Shown piece by piece: positions 1-7,944 of a DNA stretch of 13,751 nt. The notes below the pieces were generated by a model. The model ran no database searches, was not told the origin of the DNA, and saw only the letters and a program-made list of their open reading frames with translations. Made by a program: the position numbers and the translations under genes. The stretch's first letter is position 1; each line of letters begins with the position of its first letter. The DNA is taken from assembly GCA_046598935.1 (NCBI GenBank), contig JBKJHW010000070.1, positions 1-13,751 on the forward strand, in the 5' to 3' direction. The DNA comes from SCUN01 sp046598935. Its GTDB lineage: Bacteria; Acidobacteriota; Vicinamibacteria; Vicinamibacterales; SCN-69-37.

Positions 1-1176
1 GAACGGCACCGTCGGTTTGCCGGCGAAGTAGCGCGAACCGAGCAGGCCCTTCTCTTCGGCCGTCACCGCGACGAACAGGACGGATCTCTTCGTCTGCACG
101 CCGGAGGCCTTCAAGAGCCGCGCGGTTTCGAGCATCGCTGCGATGCCGGACGCGTTGTCCATGGCGCCGTTGTAGAGCGCGTCGCCGTTGACGGCGCGCC
201 CGATCCCGACGTGATCGAGGTGCGCGGACATCACGACGTACTCAGATTTCAACGCCGGGTCCGTCCCTTCGAAGATCGCCGCGATGTTCGCCGACTCGAT
301 CGTCTCGCGCTTCAACCGCGCGTGCGCTTTGAGGGTTCCCGGCAGCTCGAAACGCGGTAGCGGCTTCGAATCGGCGACGAGCTGGTTGATCTCAGCCATG
401 GTGTGCCCGCTGCCGGCAAGCAGCACGTCAACGCCGCGCGCGGTGACGTTGATCGCGACTTGCTGGCCCGCCGCGTCGACCAGCGTGCGGTCAAGGAGCG
501 TGATGGTCGGAGCCGGCGTCGGTGGCGGAGCCGGCGTCGGTGGTGGAGCCGGCGCTGCGGGAGCGGCGGCCCCAGGCGCTCGCGGAGTAATGATCGCGAC
601 GCCAATGACGCCGGCGCGCTTCAGAGCGAGCCAGCGCTCATCGGCCGTATTCACATGCGATTTGACGTTGTCGGAGACCTTCGCCGGCGGAAACGCATTC
701 ACGTACACGGCGATCTTGCCTTTAAGGTTCAGGCCGGTGAAATCATCCCAGCCTGCTTCCGGGATCGACATGCCGTAGCCAACGAACACGAGCGGCGCTT
801 CGAGTGCACCGTCGAGCTCGCCGCGCGCCGAGAGCGTGGCCTCCTGGCCGATCACAAGCGGCTGCTCTTTGCCGCCGCGAACCAGCGTCAGGCGCGATTC
901 TTCGGGCACGAGGAGCCGGCTGTCGAGTTGGACAGGCTGCCGGAACCCATTTATGCCGCCGGGCTTGAGGCCGATCGCTTTGAACTGCCCTTCGACATAA
1001 TCCATCGCCGTGGCGAACCCAGGCGTACCGACGTTGCGGCCTTCGAGTTTGTCGTCAGCGAGAAACTGAACGTGCGCCCACCAGGCCTGACCTTCAGCGG
1101 CGAGATCCGTGGATTCGGCGGCGGCGCCAACGGCGAAGGCGGCGGCAAGGCTCAGAACAGCAAAGCGCTTCATCAT
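1..1176 (-). CDS. Secreted M28-family zinc metallopeptidase, C-terminus cut by window edge
   Basis: Partial gene; 392 residues are visible and the frame is open at base 1. The first about 20 residues (MMKRF, then an Ala-rich hydrophobic stretch) look like a signal peptide, so the enzyme is probably exported. Residues about 125-230 resemble a PA domain (VGYGMSIPEAGWDDF, GLNLKGKIAVY). The catalytic M28 domain follows: H319 in SAHLDHVG, D340 in GAMDNASG, and E374/E375 in TAEEKGLLGS, which are the expected first zinc ligand, bridging Asp, general base and next ligand. The last ligands lie beyond the edge. M28 enzymes are amino- or carboxypeptidases; the substrate cannot be told. The PA region carries a Pro/Ala-rich insert at residues 200-223 encoded by an 18-bp tandem repeat. 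Two ATGs (1176, 1173) are possible starts, neither with a clear Shine-Dalgarno. It starts 21 bases after the tsaE stop and is likely co-transcribed with it. Confidence 0.9.
   Translation of the reverse strand, partial: MMKRFAVLSLAAAFAVGAAAESTDLAAEGQAWWAHVQFLADDKLEGRNVGTPGFATAMDYVEGQFKAIGLKPGGINGFRQPVQLDSRLLVPEESRLTLVRGGKEQPLVIGQEATLSARGELDGALEAPLVFVGYGMSIPEAGWDDFTGLNLKGKIAVYVNAFPPAKVSDNVKSHVNTADERWLALKRAGVIGVAIITPRAPGAAAPAAPAPPPTPAPPPTPAPTITLLDRTLVDAAGQQVAINVTARGVDVLLAGSGHTMAEINQLVADSKPLPRFELPGTLKAHARLKRETIESANIAAIFEGTDPALKSEYVVMSAHLDHVGIGRAVNGDALYNGAMDNASGIAAMLETARLLKASGVQTKRSVLFVAVTAEEKGLLGSRYFAGKPTVPF
509..554. repeat. 18-bp tandem repeat (2.5 copies) inside the M28 gene
   Basis: Two consecutive 18-bp units, GGAGCCGGCGTCGGTGGC and the same with a final T, are followed by a partial third unit (545-554). 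On the coding strand they give a repeated PPTPAP-type segment at about residues 208-223 of the peptidase. The insert is in frame and sits in the PA-like region, before the conserved catalytic core. Confidence 0.85.
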
Positions 1177-1197
1177 AATGATGAAGATTTTAACCGC

Positions 1198-1614
1198 TCA
1201 GTCCGCGATTGAGACTGTGCGGCTGTTTTCCTGGTCTGGAATTTTCTCGATCGACACGCGCACGGCTTCTCTCGGCGGCGCGGCCCAGCGGTCGGGCCAC
1301 TCGACGACGAGAATTCCCTCGACGGCCGTGTCGTCCAACCCCAGCTCATCGACTTCCCTCACCGTCAGGCGATAGAGATCCGCGTGAAACAGCAGAACGT
1401 GCGGCCCTTTGTATTCGTGAAGGATCGTGAACGTCGGGCTCGAAACATCGCCAGGATTCGAGCCGAGGCCGCGCGCCATGCCCCGGACAAATGCGGTCTT
1501 GCCGGCGCCCAGCGGACCGGAGAGCAGCACGACGGCGCCAACCGCGAGTGATCGCGCAAACTCCCGGCCGGCGTCCTCTGTCTCCTGCTCCGAGTGCGTG
1601 GTGACGAGGGCCAT
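1198..1614 (-). CDS. tsaE: TsaE, tRNA t6A biosynthesis ATPase
   Basis: 138 residues, normal for TsaE (YjeE). This cytoplasmic P-loop ATPase works with TsaB and TsaD to put threonylcarbamoyl on A37 of ANN-decoding tRNAs. Visible motifs: Walker A GPLGAGKT at residues 33-40, the SSPTFTILHEY segment at 58-68, HADLYRL at 78-84 and the C-terminal VVEWPDRW at 103-110, all typical of the family. The ATG at 1614 lies one base after the TGA of nnr (TGACATG), so translation is probably coupled to the upstream gene. The order nnr-tsaE is conserved in many bacteria, including E. coli (yjeF-yjeE), which supports both calls. tsaB and tsaD are not in the window. Confidence 0.96.
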   Translation of the reverse strand: MALVTTHSEQETEDAGREFARSLAVGAVVLLSGPLGAGKTAFVRGMARGLGSNPGDVSSPTFTILHEYKGPHVLLFHADLYRLTVREVDELGLDDTAVEGILVVEWPDRWAAPPREAVRVSIEKIPDQENSRTVSIAD

Positions 1615-1615
1615 G

Positions 1616-3187
1616 TCAGCTCGCAGCGCGTTTTTTCTTGGCCGTCAGCTCGAGCACCGCGTCGCCAAGCCGCGCGACCATATCGGTCGCGGTCATCGCG
1701 ATCTCGCCCTCGTCAGCTTCCGCGAGATCGCCGGCAAGCCCGTGCAAATACACGGCGAGCCGCGCGGCAGCTTCAGCATCAAGCAACTGACCGAACCAGG
1801 CGGCGATCATGCCTGTAAGAATGTCGCCGGTGCCGCCGGTCGCCATCCCGGGGTTGCCTGTGAGATTGACGAAGGCGCGGGCCTCGGGCGTCGCGATGAT
1901 CGTCCGGTGCCCTTTGAGCACGACGTGAAGCCGGTGATTCGCGGCAAAGTCTCTTGCGATGTCCAGCCGCTGCGTCTGGACCTCTTCCGTCGACAGGCCG
2001 CAGAGCCGCGCCATTTCGCCCGGGTGCGGCGTGATGATGATCTCGTTGCCGTCGCGGCCCTGCAGGCTGTCCGGATCACCGGTAAACGCGTTGAGCGCGT
2101 CCGCGTCGACGACCAGCGGCACCCCGGCCCGCTCGACGATGGCGTGCACCAACGCCGATGTCGACGGATGGCGGCCGAGGCCCGGGCCGATCGCAATGAC
2201 ATCGGCTTCGAAATCGAGAAGCTTCTCCAGCGCCTCGAACGCAATCGTGCCGTCGCCTGTCTCTTCGCAGGCCTCCGTCATGTACTCCGGGCCCAACGAC
2301 GCGATCACATTCACGCACGACGCGGGCGTCGCCACGGTGACGAGACCCGCGCCTGACTTCAGCGCGGAAACGGCGGCAAGATAGGCGGCGCCGGTCTTCC
2401 CTCTGGAACCGCCAATCACCAGCACCCGACCGTAATCGCCCTTATGCGAGTCCGACGCGCGCGGCTCGATGAGCGCGCGCATGCTTTCCTTCGTCAAGAG
2501 TTCGAGCCACGGGCCTTCAATTTCGTTGAGCACGCCGCGCGGAATCCCGATGTCGGCGATCACGAGGTTGCCGGCGAAGTGCTCCGCGGGCGGCAGAATC
2601 AGCGGCACCTTCGGCGCCGCCAGCGTCACGGTCATCGTCGCGCGAATCGCCGGCCCGGGAACCAGGTGCGTATCGGCCGATAGCCCGCTCGGCAGGTCGA
2701 TCGACACGATCGGCTTGGACGATCCGTTGACGTCGGCGACGACGGTCTCGGTTAGCCCGTCGACCTGGCCGCGAAATCCCGTCCCGAACAGTGCGTCGAC
2801 GATCACGTCGCTGGCCACCACGTCGGTGGAATGAAGCTCCCACGACGCTGAATCGGCGATGTCAACGACGTCAATGCCCACGGCCCGGGCGGCGGCGAGG
2901 TTCGCTGCGCTGTCGCCCTTGAACCCGTTCGCGGCGCCGAGGAGGTACACGCTGACGTCAACCGAGCGTTCGTGCAGGACCCGGGCAACGACCAGGCCGT
3001 CCCCGCCGTTGTTGCCGTGCCCGCACAAGATGGCGACGCGCGACCCGGCCAGGTCGGGAAACGTTGACTCCATCGCCGCGACCACCTGCCGGCCGGCGTT
3101 TTCCATGAGGACGGCGCCCGGGATGCCGACGTCGTCGATCGTCCGGCGATCGGCGTCTCGCATTTGGGCCGCTGTAAGGATTCTCAT
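1616..3187 (-). CDS. nnr: Bifunctional NAD(P)HX epimerase/dehydratase
   Basis: 523 residues, full length for the fused YjeF_N plus carbohydrate-kinase-like YjeF_C protein. It repairs damaged NAD(P)H hydrates: the N-terminal domain interconverts the R and S epimers and the C-terminal domain dehydrates S-NAD(P)HX using ADP (or ATP). N-domain evidence: MRILTAAQMRDAD start, GHGNNGGDG at 57-64, DALFGTG at 131-137, IDLPSGLSADT at 163-173. C-domain evidence: HKGDYGRVLVIGGSRGKTG at 248-266, AIGPGLGRHPST at 332-343, DADALNAF at 361-368, TPHPGEMARL at 386-395 and GGTGDILTGM at 451-460, with the expected catalytic Asp at 455. A basic tail (AKKKRAAS) ends it. Start at ATG 3187; only 29 bases separate it from the divergent gene at 3217. 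First gene of the nnr-tsaE-peptidase run. Confidence 0.97.
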   Translation of the reverse strand: MRILTAAQMRDADRRTIDDVGIPGAVLMENAGRQVVAAMESTFPDLAGSRVAILCGHGNNGGDGLVVARVLHERSVDVSVYLLGAANGFKGDSAANLAAARAVGIDVVDIADSASWELHSTDVVASDVIVDALFGTGFRGQVDGLTETVVADVNGSSKPIVSIDLPSGLSADTHLVPGPAIRATMTVTLAAPKVPLILPPAEHFAGNLVIADIGIPRGVLNEIEGPWLELLTKESMRALIEPRASDSHKGDYGRVLVIGGSRGKTGAAYLAAVSALKSGAGLVTVATPASCVNVIASLGPEYMTEACEETGDGTIAFEALEKLLDFEADVIAIGPGLGRHPSTSALVHAIVERAGVPLVVDADALNAFTGDPDSLQGRDGNEIIITPHPGEMARLCGLSTEEVQTQRLDIARDFAANHRLHVVLKGHRTIIATPEARAFVNLTGNPGMATGGTGDILTGMIAAWFGQLLDAEAAARLAVYLHGLAGDLAEADEGEIAMTATDMVARLGDAVLELTAKKKRAAS

Positions 3188-3216
3188 TCGCTGCGCCTAT
3201 CGTAAACTGGGGTGCG

Positions 3217-4083
3217 ATGCAGGGCGTTGTTTATGTGAATGGCGTAATCACCGCGGCCGACGCGGCCGTCGTGCCGGTGTTCGACCACGGCTTTCTCTAC
3301 GGCGAGGGCGTCTACGAGACGCTGAGAACGTACGGGCGGACGCCGTTTCTCTTCGACGAGCACATGGCGCGTCTTCGGCGCAGCGCCGGCATGATCGCTC
3401 TGCCGGTGCCGCTCACTGACGCCGAGATGGCGGCCGAGATGGCGAAGACCATTGCAGCGTGTCCCGCCGAACCCGGCGGCGAGCCGGATCTCTACATCCG
3501 CATTCTTCTGACGCGCGGCGTGGGCGACCTCACGTACAACCCGAAGGCCACTCCGAAGGCGACACTGGTCATCATCACGAAGCCGCTGCCGGGCTTTCCG
3601 GCGGCCAATTGCACGGACGGGATCCGTGTCGCGCTCGTGGGCGTTCGCCGCAACCATCCGAGCGCGCTCAATCCGCAGATCAAGTCGAACAATCTCTTGA
3701 ACAACGCCATGGCCGCGCAGGAAGCGTTGCGGGTTGGCGCCGACGAAGCGCTCATGCGCAATCACGACGGCTTCGTCGTCGAATGTTCGCAATGCAACTT
3801 CTTTATCGTGAAGGACGGCGCGCTGAAGACGCCGCAACTGGGTGACGGTTTGCTGCCCGGGATCACCCGTGAATTTGTTATCAGGTTAGCTGGTGATCTG
3901 GGTATCGAGGTGCAGCAGACGAGCATCCTGCCTGTGGAAGTTCAGGGAGCGGATGAAGCCTTTGTCACCGGCACGACCCGTGAGATCACGCCGGTGACAC
4001 GAATTGACGAAGCGAACGTCGGGAACGGCAAGCCCGGCGCCGTCACCGTGAAACTGATGGCGGCGTTCAAGACAAAGATCTAG
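3217..4083 (+). CDS. Class IV (fold-type IV) PLP aminotransferase, BCAT/D-AAT/ADC-lyase family
   Basis: 288 residues, the usual length of the IlvE, D-amino-acid transaminase and aminodeoxychorismate lyase superfamily. Visible: DHGFLYGEGVYETLRTY at residues 23-39; PLP lysine K156 in IKSNNLLNN; catalytic-loop glutamate E189 in VECSQCNFF; DGLLPGITREF at 210-220; phosphate-binding TGTTREITPV at 251-260. The C-terminal half (GxGKPGxVT, GTxxEITPV) is most like branched-chain aminotransferases, but the YETLR segment and ECSQCN loop (usually EGSxxN) also occur in D-amino-acid transaminases and ADC lyases. I therefore give no symbol. The only plus-strand gene in the left 11 kb. Upstream GGGG at 3209-3212 is a weak ribosome binding site. 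Its TAG is immediately followed by the stop of the convergent VOC gene. Confidence 0.9.
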   Translation: MQGVVYVNGVITAADAAVVPVFDHGFLYGEGVYETLRTYGRTPFLFDEHMARLRRSAGMIALPVPLTDAEMAAEMAKTIAACPAEPGGEPDLYIRILLTRGVGDLTYNPKATPKATLVIITKPLPGFPAANCTDGIRVALVGVRRNHPSALNPQIKSNNLLNNAMAAQEALRVGADEALMRNHDGFVVECSQCNFFIVKDGALKTPQLGDGLLPGITREFVIRLAGDLGIEVQQTSILPVEVQGADEAFVTGTTREITPVTRIDEANVGNGKPGAVTVKLMAAFKTKI

Positions 4084-4668
4084 TTACTTTTTCGGGCTCA
4101 TGAAGGTGATCTTGAACCCGTCGGGATCGCTCACCGAGAACGCGCGCACGCCCCAGCCATCGGCCGGTTCCTGATCGAGATTGCCGCCGCGCGCTTTGAT
4201 ATCGGCGGCGTACTTGTCGATATTGAGGTTCGTGGTGATGTACATCCGCGCGCCCTGGCCCTTGACGCGATCGCGGCCCATCTTCCAGTCATCCTGCCCG
4301 ATGTTGATCGTGACGCCGCCGTGCGACAGGCTCCCGCCGCGGAACTGACCGTCCGATTCCCATTTCTCGGTCATCGTGAAGCCGAGGACATCCGTGTACC
4401 ACGCGACGGTCGCCGCCGCATCGTTCGCGGTGAAGCCGGGCGCGATGTTCGCGTGGCCGGTGGCTCCTCTGGCGACCTTGGTGACTGCGGACGTCGCCGC
4501 TTTCAGCTTGCGGGCGGCGACCTTCTCGACCGCGACAAACCTCGCGACTGCCTTCCTCACGACGCCCTTGACGACCTTCACAGCCTTCTTTGCCTTCTGG
4601 GCCGACTTTGTCGACTTCGCCTTGCCTGATTTTGTTGCCGGCTTCTTCGCCTTTGCTTTTGTGGCCAT
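4084..4668 (-). CDS. VOC/glyoxalase-fold protein with Lys/Ala-rich histone-H1-like N-terminal tail
   Basis: 194 residues in two parts. Residues 1 to about 67 are low-complexity Lys/Ala/Val (18 Lys, 4 Arg, one acidic residue), like the tails of bacterial histone-H1-like or AlgP proteins. Residues about 72-194 form one VOC (bleomycin-resistance/glyoxalase I) module: APGFTANDAAATVAWYTDVLGF, GGVTINIGQDDW, GQGARMYITT and the terminal WGVRAFSVSDPDGFKITF. The usual C-terminal metal-ligand Glu appears to be Thr (FKITF), so metal catalysis is doubtful; a binding or unknown role is possible. The ATG at 4668 is well supported: AAGGAG (4678-4683) overlaps the gcvP TAA, with nine bases to the ATG, so it is the last gene of the gcv operon. 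There is no sign of a frameshift; both parts share one frame. The function of the fusion is unknown. Confidence 0.85.
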   Translation of the reverse strand: MATKAKAKKPATKSGKAKSTKSAQKAKKAVKVVKGVVRKAVARFVAVEKVAARKLKAATSAVTKVARGATGHANIAPGFTANDAAATVAWYTDVLGFTMTEKWESDGQFRGGSLSHGGVTINIGQDDWKMGRDRVKGQGARMYITTNLNIDKYAADIKARGGNLDQEPADGWGVRAFSVSDPDGFKITFMSPKK

Positions 4669-4677
4669 GGGTCAGTT

Positions 4678-4683
4678 CTCCTT
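4678..4683 (-). promoter_or_regulatory. Shine-Dalgarno of the VOC gene, overlapping the gcvP stop
   Basis: The minus strand reads TAAGGAGAACTGACCCATG: the gcvP TAA supplies the first bases of AAGGAG, and the ATG of the VOC gene follows nine bases later. This fixes the VOC start and places it in the gcv transcript. Confidence 0.75.
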
Positions 4684-7546
4684 ACACATCGCTTGCGTCA
4701 ATGGGAGGGCAAGAGCAAAACAGATTCCGATCGCCATACGGGTTGTCGATGCGCGACACCGCCGGCCAGAATTTTGTGTGACGCAGCGACGGCACCGGGA
4801 ACGCCGCCGACTCGCGCGAATACGCGTGCGTCCAGTCGTTCGCCGACACATCCTGCGCCGTATGCGGCGCGTGCTTGAGCGCGTTGTCCAAACGGTCGGA
4901 CTTGCCGTCGATCACATCCTGGATCTCCCGCCGTATCGCGAGCATCGCGTCGATGAATCGATCGAGCTCCGACTTCGGCTCGCTTTCGGTCGGTTCGACC
5001 ATCAGCGTGCCCGGGACCGGGAACGACACGGTCGGCGCGTGAAAGCCGTAGTCCATCAGCCGCTTCGCGACGTCGGTTTCGTCGATGCCTGACTGCGCTT
5101 TCAGCGGGCGCAAGTCAAAAATGCACTCGTGCGCCACGCGGCCGTTCGACGCCGTGTAGAGAACCGGGAATGCCTTCTCAATCCCGGCCTTGAGGTAGTT
5201 CGCATTCAGGATCGCGATCTCTGTCGAGGCCTTCATGCCGTCGGCGCCGAGCATACGGATGTAGCCGTAAGAGATGAGCAGGATGCTCGAGCTTCCCCAC
5301 GGCGCCGCCGAAACCGCCGGGATGGCCTGCGCGCCGCCTGTTCGAATCACGGGATGGCCCGGGAGAAACGGCGCAAGGTGCGCCGCGACACCGATCGGGC
5401 CCATGCCGGGGCCGCCGCCGCCGTGCGGGATCGCAAACGTCTTGTGCAGGTTGAGATGACAGACATCGGCGCCGATCGATGCCGGGCTGGTCAGGCCGAC
5501 CTGCGCGTTCATGTTCGCGCCATCCATGTACACCTGGCCGCCGTGCTCGTGCACAATCGAGCAGATCTCGCGAATGCCGGTTTCGTAGACGCCGTGTGTG
5601 CTCGGATACGTCACCATCAGGCACGATAATGTCGCCGCATGCTTCGCGGCCTTCGCGCCGAGGTCGTCGATGTTGATGTTCCCCTTGTCGTCGCACGCGA
5701 CGATGACGACCGGCAGGCCGGCGAGCGCCGCGGACGCGGGGTTGGTCCCATGCGCCGACTGCGGGATCAGGCACAGCGTGCGATGCCCGTCACCGCGGGA
5801 TTGGTGGTACGCCTGAATGGCGAGCAGACCCGCGAACTCGCCCTGCGCGCCGGAATTCGGCTGGAGCGACACGGCCGCAAATCCCGTGACCGCCTTGAGC
5901 GCGCCTTCGAGCTCCTGGAATACCTGCTGGTACCCCTTGGCCTGGTCGACCGGCACGAACGGATGCATGCGCCCGAACTCCGGCCAGCTCACGGGCATCA
6001 TCTCGGCGGCCGCGTTCAGCTTCATCGTGCACGAGCCGAGCGGAATCATCGCCGTGTCGAGACCGATGTCTTTGCGCTCGAGACTCCGGATGTACCGCAT
6101 CATTTCCGTTTCGGAGTGATGCGCGTTAAACACCGGGTGCGCGAGAAAGGACGTCGTCCGAATCAGGTGCGGCGGGAGTGACACGTGAGACTGTTCGGCG
6201 GCGACTTCGACCTTCGCCGATTTCACGGCCGCAGCGAACACGTCCGCAATGTCCTGCAGATCCTCCGGGCTCACGGTCTCGTTGAGCGAGACCTGCACGA
6301 CGCCCGACTCGGGGTAATAGAAATTCATTTTTCGGGCGAGCGCGCCCGACCGCACGGCCTCGATCTTCGCGGGCTCCCCCACGAACCGCAGCGTGTCGAA
6401 GTACGCGTCGTTCGTCTGCTTGAAGCCGAGGCCGGTCACGACCGCCGCCAAACGCGACGCCTGCGAATGTACGCGGCCGGCGATCGCCTTCAAGCCGTCG
6501 GGCCCGTGATACACGGCGTACATCGCGGCAATGTTGGCCAGGAGCGCCTGCGCCGTGCAGATATTCGACGTCGCCTTCTCGCGACGAATGTGCTGCTCGC
6601 GCGTCTGCAGCGCCATGCGGTACGCCGTACGGCCCTTCGCGTCGACGGACACGCCGATGATGCGGCCCGGCGCCTGGCGCACGAATGATTCGCGTGTTGC
6701 AAAGAACGCCGCGTGCGGGCCGCCGTAACCGAGCGGCACGCCAAACCGCTGCGAGTTGCCGACCGCAACGTCGGCGCCCATGGCGCCGGCCGGGGTGATC
6801 AACACAGCCGCCAGTAAATCCGTCCCGACGGCCACGAGCACACCGTCGGCATGCGCATTCGAGATCAAGCCGTTGAAATTCGTTACTTCCCCACGGTCAT
6901 CCGGCGACTGCAAATACAGGCCGAACACATCGTCAAAACTGATCGCGCCGGCCGGATCGATGAACTTGAGCTCGATGCCGAGCGGTTTGGCGCGCGTCAC
7001 GATGAGCTCGCGCACTTGCGGAAATACGCGCTCGGATACCAGAAACGTATTGGCGTTCGTCTTCTTCGACACGCGCTTCAGCAACGTCATCGCTTCAGCG
7101 GCGGCCGTCGCTTCGTCGAGGAGGGACGCATTCGCGACCTCCATCCCCGTCACATCGCTCACCATCGTCTGGAAATTGAGGAGCGATTCGAGCCGGCCCT
7201 GCGCGATTTCAGCTTGGTACGGCGTGTATGGCGTGTACCAGCCGGGATTCTCAAAGACGTTCCGCAGAATCACTGCCGGCGTGATCGTGTCGTGATAGCC
7301 GAGGCCGATGTAGCTGCGCGAGACGACGTTCTTCGCGGCGACAGCGCGGAGATGCCGGAAGTAACCGGCCTCGCTGTCGGCCGGCGGCAGCGCGATCTCC
7401 TTTTTCAGGCGGATGTCCTGGGGAACGACCTCGTTGACGAGGTCGTTCAGCGAAGCCGCGCCGACGGCCTCCAGCATCGCGCGGAGTTCGTCGCCGCGCG
7501 GGCCGATGTGACGTGATGCAAATGTTCCAGGAGCCGGTACGGTCAT
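4682..7546 (-). CDS. gcvP: Glycine dehydrogenase (decarboxylating), P protein of glycine cleavage
   Basis: 954 residues, the length of the single-chain (homodimer-type) P protein; E. coli GcvP is 957. It decarboxylates glycine with PLP and passes the aminomethyl group to the lipoyl arm of GcvH. Both halves are present: the N-terminal half with RHIGP, SYIGLGYHDT, PYTPYQAEIAQGRLE (107-121) and REKATSNICTAQ; the C-terminal half with IPLGSCTMKLN, LQPNSGAQGEFAG (561-573), PQSAHGTNPASA and the PLP site HLNLHKTFAIPHGGGGPG, with Lys702 the expected Schiff-base residue. No motif is missing. The ATG at 7546 follows the gcvH stop by 15 bases, with GGAAAG as a probable ribosome binding site. Third gene of gcvT-gcvH-gcvP; the L protein (lpd) must be encoded elsewhere. 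Confidence 0.98.
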   Translation of the reverse strand: MTVPAPGTFASRHIGPRGDELRAMLEAVGAASLNDLVNEVVPQDIRLKKEIALPPADSEAGYFRHLRAVAAKNVVSRSYIGLGYHDTITPAVILRNVFENPGWYTPYTPYQAEIAQGRLESLLNFQTMVSDVTGMEVANASLLDEATAAAEAMTLLKRVSKKTNANTFLVSERVFPQVRELIVTRAKPLGIELKFIDPAGAISFDDVFGLYLQSPDDRGEVTNFNGLISNAHADGVLVAVGTDLLAAVLITPAGAMGADVAVGNSQRFGVPLGYGGPHAAFFATRESFVRQAPGRIIGVSVDAKGRTAYRMALQTREQHIRREKATSNICTAQALLANIAAMYAVYHGPDGLKAIAGRVHSQASRLAAVVTGLGFKQTNDAYFDTLRFVGEPAKIEAVRSGALARKMNFYYPESGVVQVSLNETVSPEDLQDIADVFAAAVKSAKVEVAAEQSHVSLPPHLIRTTSFLAHPVFNAHHSETEMMRYIRSLERKDIGLDTAMIPLGSCTMKLNAAAEMMPVSWPEFGRMHPFVPVDQAKGYQQVFQELEGALKAVTGFAAVSLQPNSGAQGEFAGLLAIQAYHQSRGDGHRTLCLIPQSAHGTNPASAALAGLPVVIVACDDKGNINIDDLGAKAAKHAATLSCLMVTYPSTHGVYETGIREICSIVHEHGGQVYMDGANMNAQVGLTSPASIGADVCHLNLHKTFAIPHGGGGPGMGPIGVAAHLAPFLPGHPVIRTGGAQAIPAVSAAPWGSSSILLISYGYIRMLGADGMKASTEIAILNANYLKAGIEKAFPVLYTASNGRVAHECIFDLRPLKAQSGIDETDVAKRLMDYGFHAPTVSFPVPGTLMVEPTESEPKSELDRFIDAMLAIRREIQDVIDGKSDRLDNALKHAPHTAQDVSANDWTHAYSRESAAFPVPSLRHTKFWPAVSRIDNPYGDRNLFCSCPPIDASDV

Positions 7547-7561
7547 TCGAGCGGTGCTTTC

Positions 7562-7933
7562 CTACTTGGTGAGAGCCTCGTACGCGCCGGCGTCGAGGAG
7601 CGACGCGGCCTCTGCGGCATTGGTGAGCTTCACGCGAATCATCCAGGTGTCGTGCGCTTTGGAGTTGACGTAATCGGGGTGATTGCCGAGCTCCGTGTTC
7701 ACAGCGACCACTTCGCCGGACACCGGCGCGAAGAGCTCGGATACGGCTTTGACGGACTCGATCGTACCGAAGACTTCCGCCTGCTTCAGCACGCGGCCGA
7801 CGTCCGGCAACTCGACGAACACGACGTCGCCGAGCTGTTTCTGGGCGAAATCCGTGATGCCGACGGTGGCTTCGTTACCTTCAATTCGAACCCATTCGTG
7901 ATCACTCGTGTATTTCAAATCGGCCGGATACAT
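7562..7933 (-). CDS. gcvH: Glycine cleavage system H protein (lipoyl carrier)
   Basis: 123 residues, normal for GcvH. It carries the aminomethyl intermediate on a lipoyl-lysine between the P, T and L proteins. Visible: TSDHEWVRIEG near the start, VGITDFAQKQLGDVVFVELP at 24-43, the lipoylation motif ESVKAVSEL with K62 the modified lysine, SGEVVAVN and a NSKAHDTWMIRVKL segment at the C-terminal side. ATG at 7933 has GGGAG upstream (spacing five), and the gene follows gcvT by 11 bases. Confidence 0.98.
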   Translation of the reverse strand: MYPADLKYTSDHEWVRIEGNEATVGITDFAQKQLGDVVFVELPDVGRVLKQAEVFGTIESVKAVSELFAPVSGEVVAVNTELGNHPDYVNSKAHDTWMIRVKLTNAAEAASLLDAGAYEALTK

Positions 7934-7944
7934 ACGGGCTCCCG

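Noticed and set aside
403..1212. Long plus-strand open frame antisense to the M28 peptidase
   Set aside because: The translation is Arg-rich with no recognisable domain, and the opposite strand encodes a clear M28 peptidase with its zinc-site motifs. Open antisense frames are expected at this GC content.
1427..2356. 309-codon plus-strand open frame over tsaE/nnr
   Set aside because: Shadow of nnr; low-complexity Arg/Ala/Pro sequence, no ribosome binding site, and the reverse strand carries all Nnr motifs.
3769..3801. ECSQCN loop of the class IV aminotransferase as a novel active site
   Set aside because: The key Glu, Ser and Asn positions are kept, and as far as I recall Cys after the Glu occurs in other class IV members. 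It only weakens the substrate call.
4468..4668. Frameshift or assembly join between a histone-like gene and a VOC gene
   Set aside because: Both parts are in one uninterrupted frame with similar codon use, and the ribosome binding site is at the start of the tail, so a genuine fusion is simpler.
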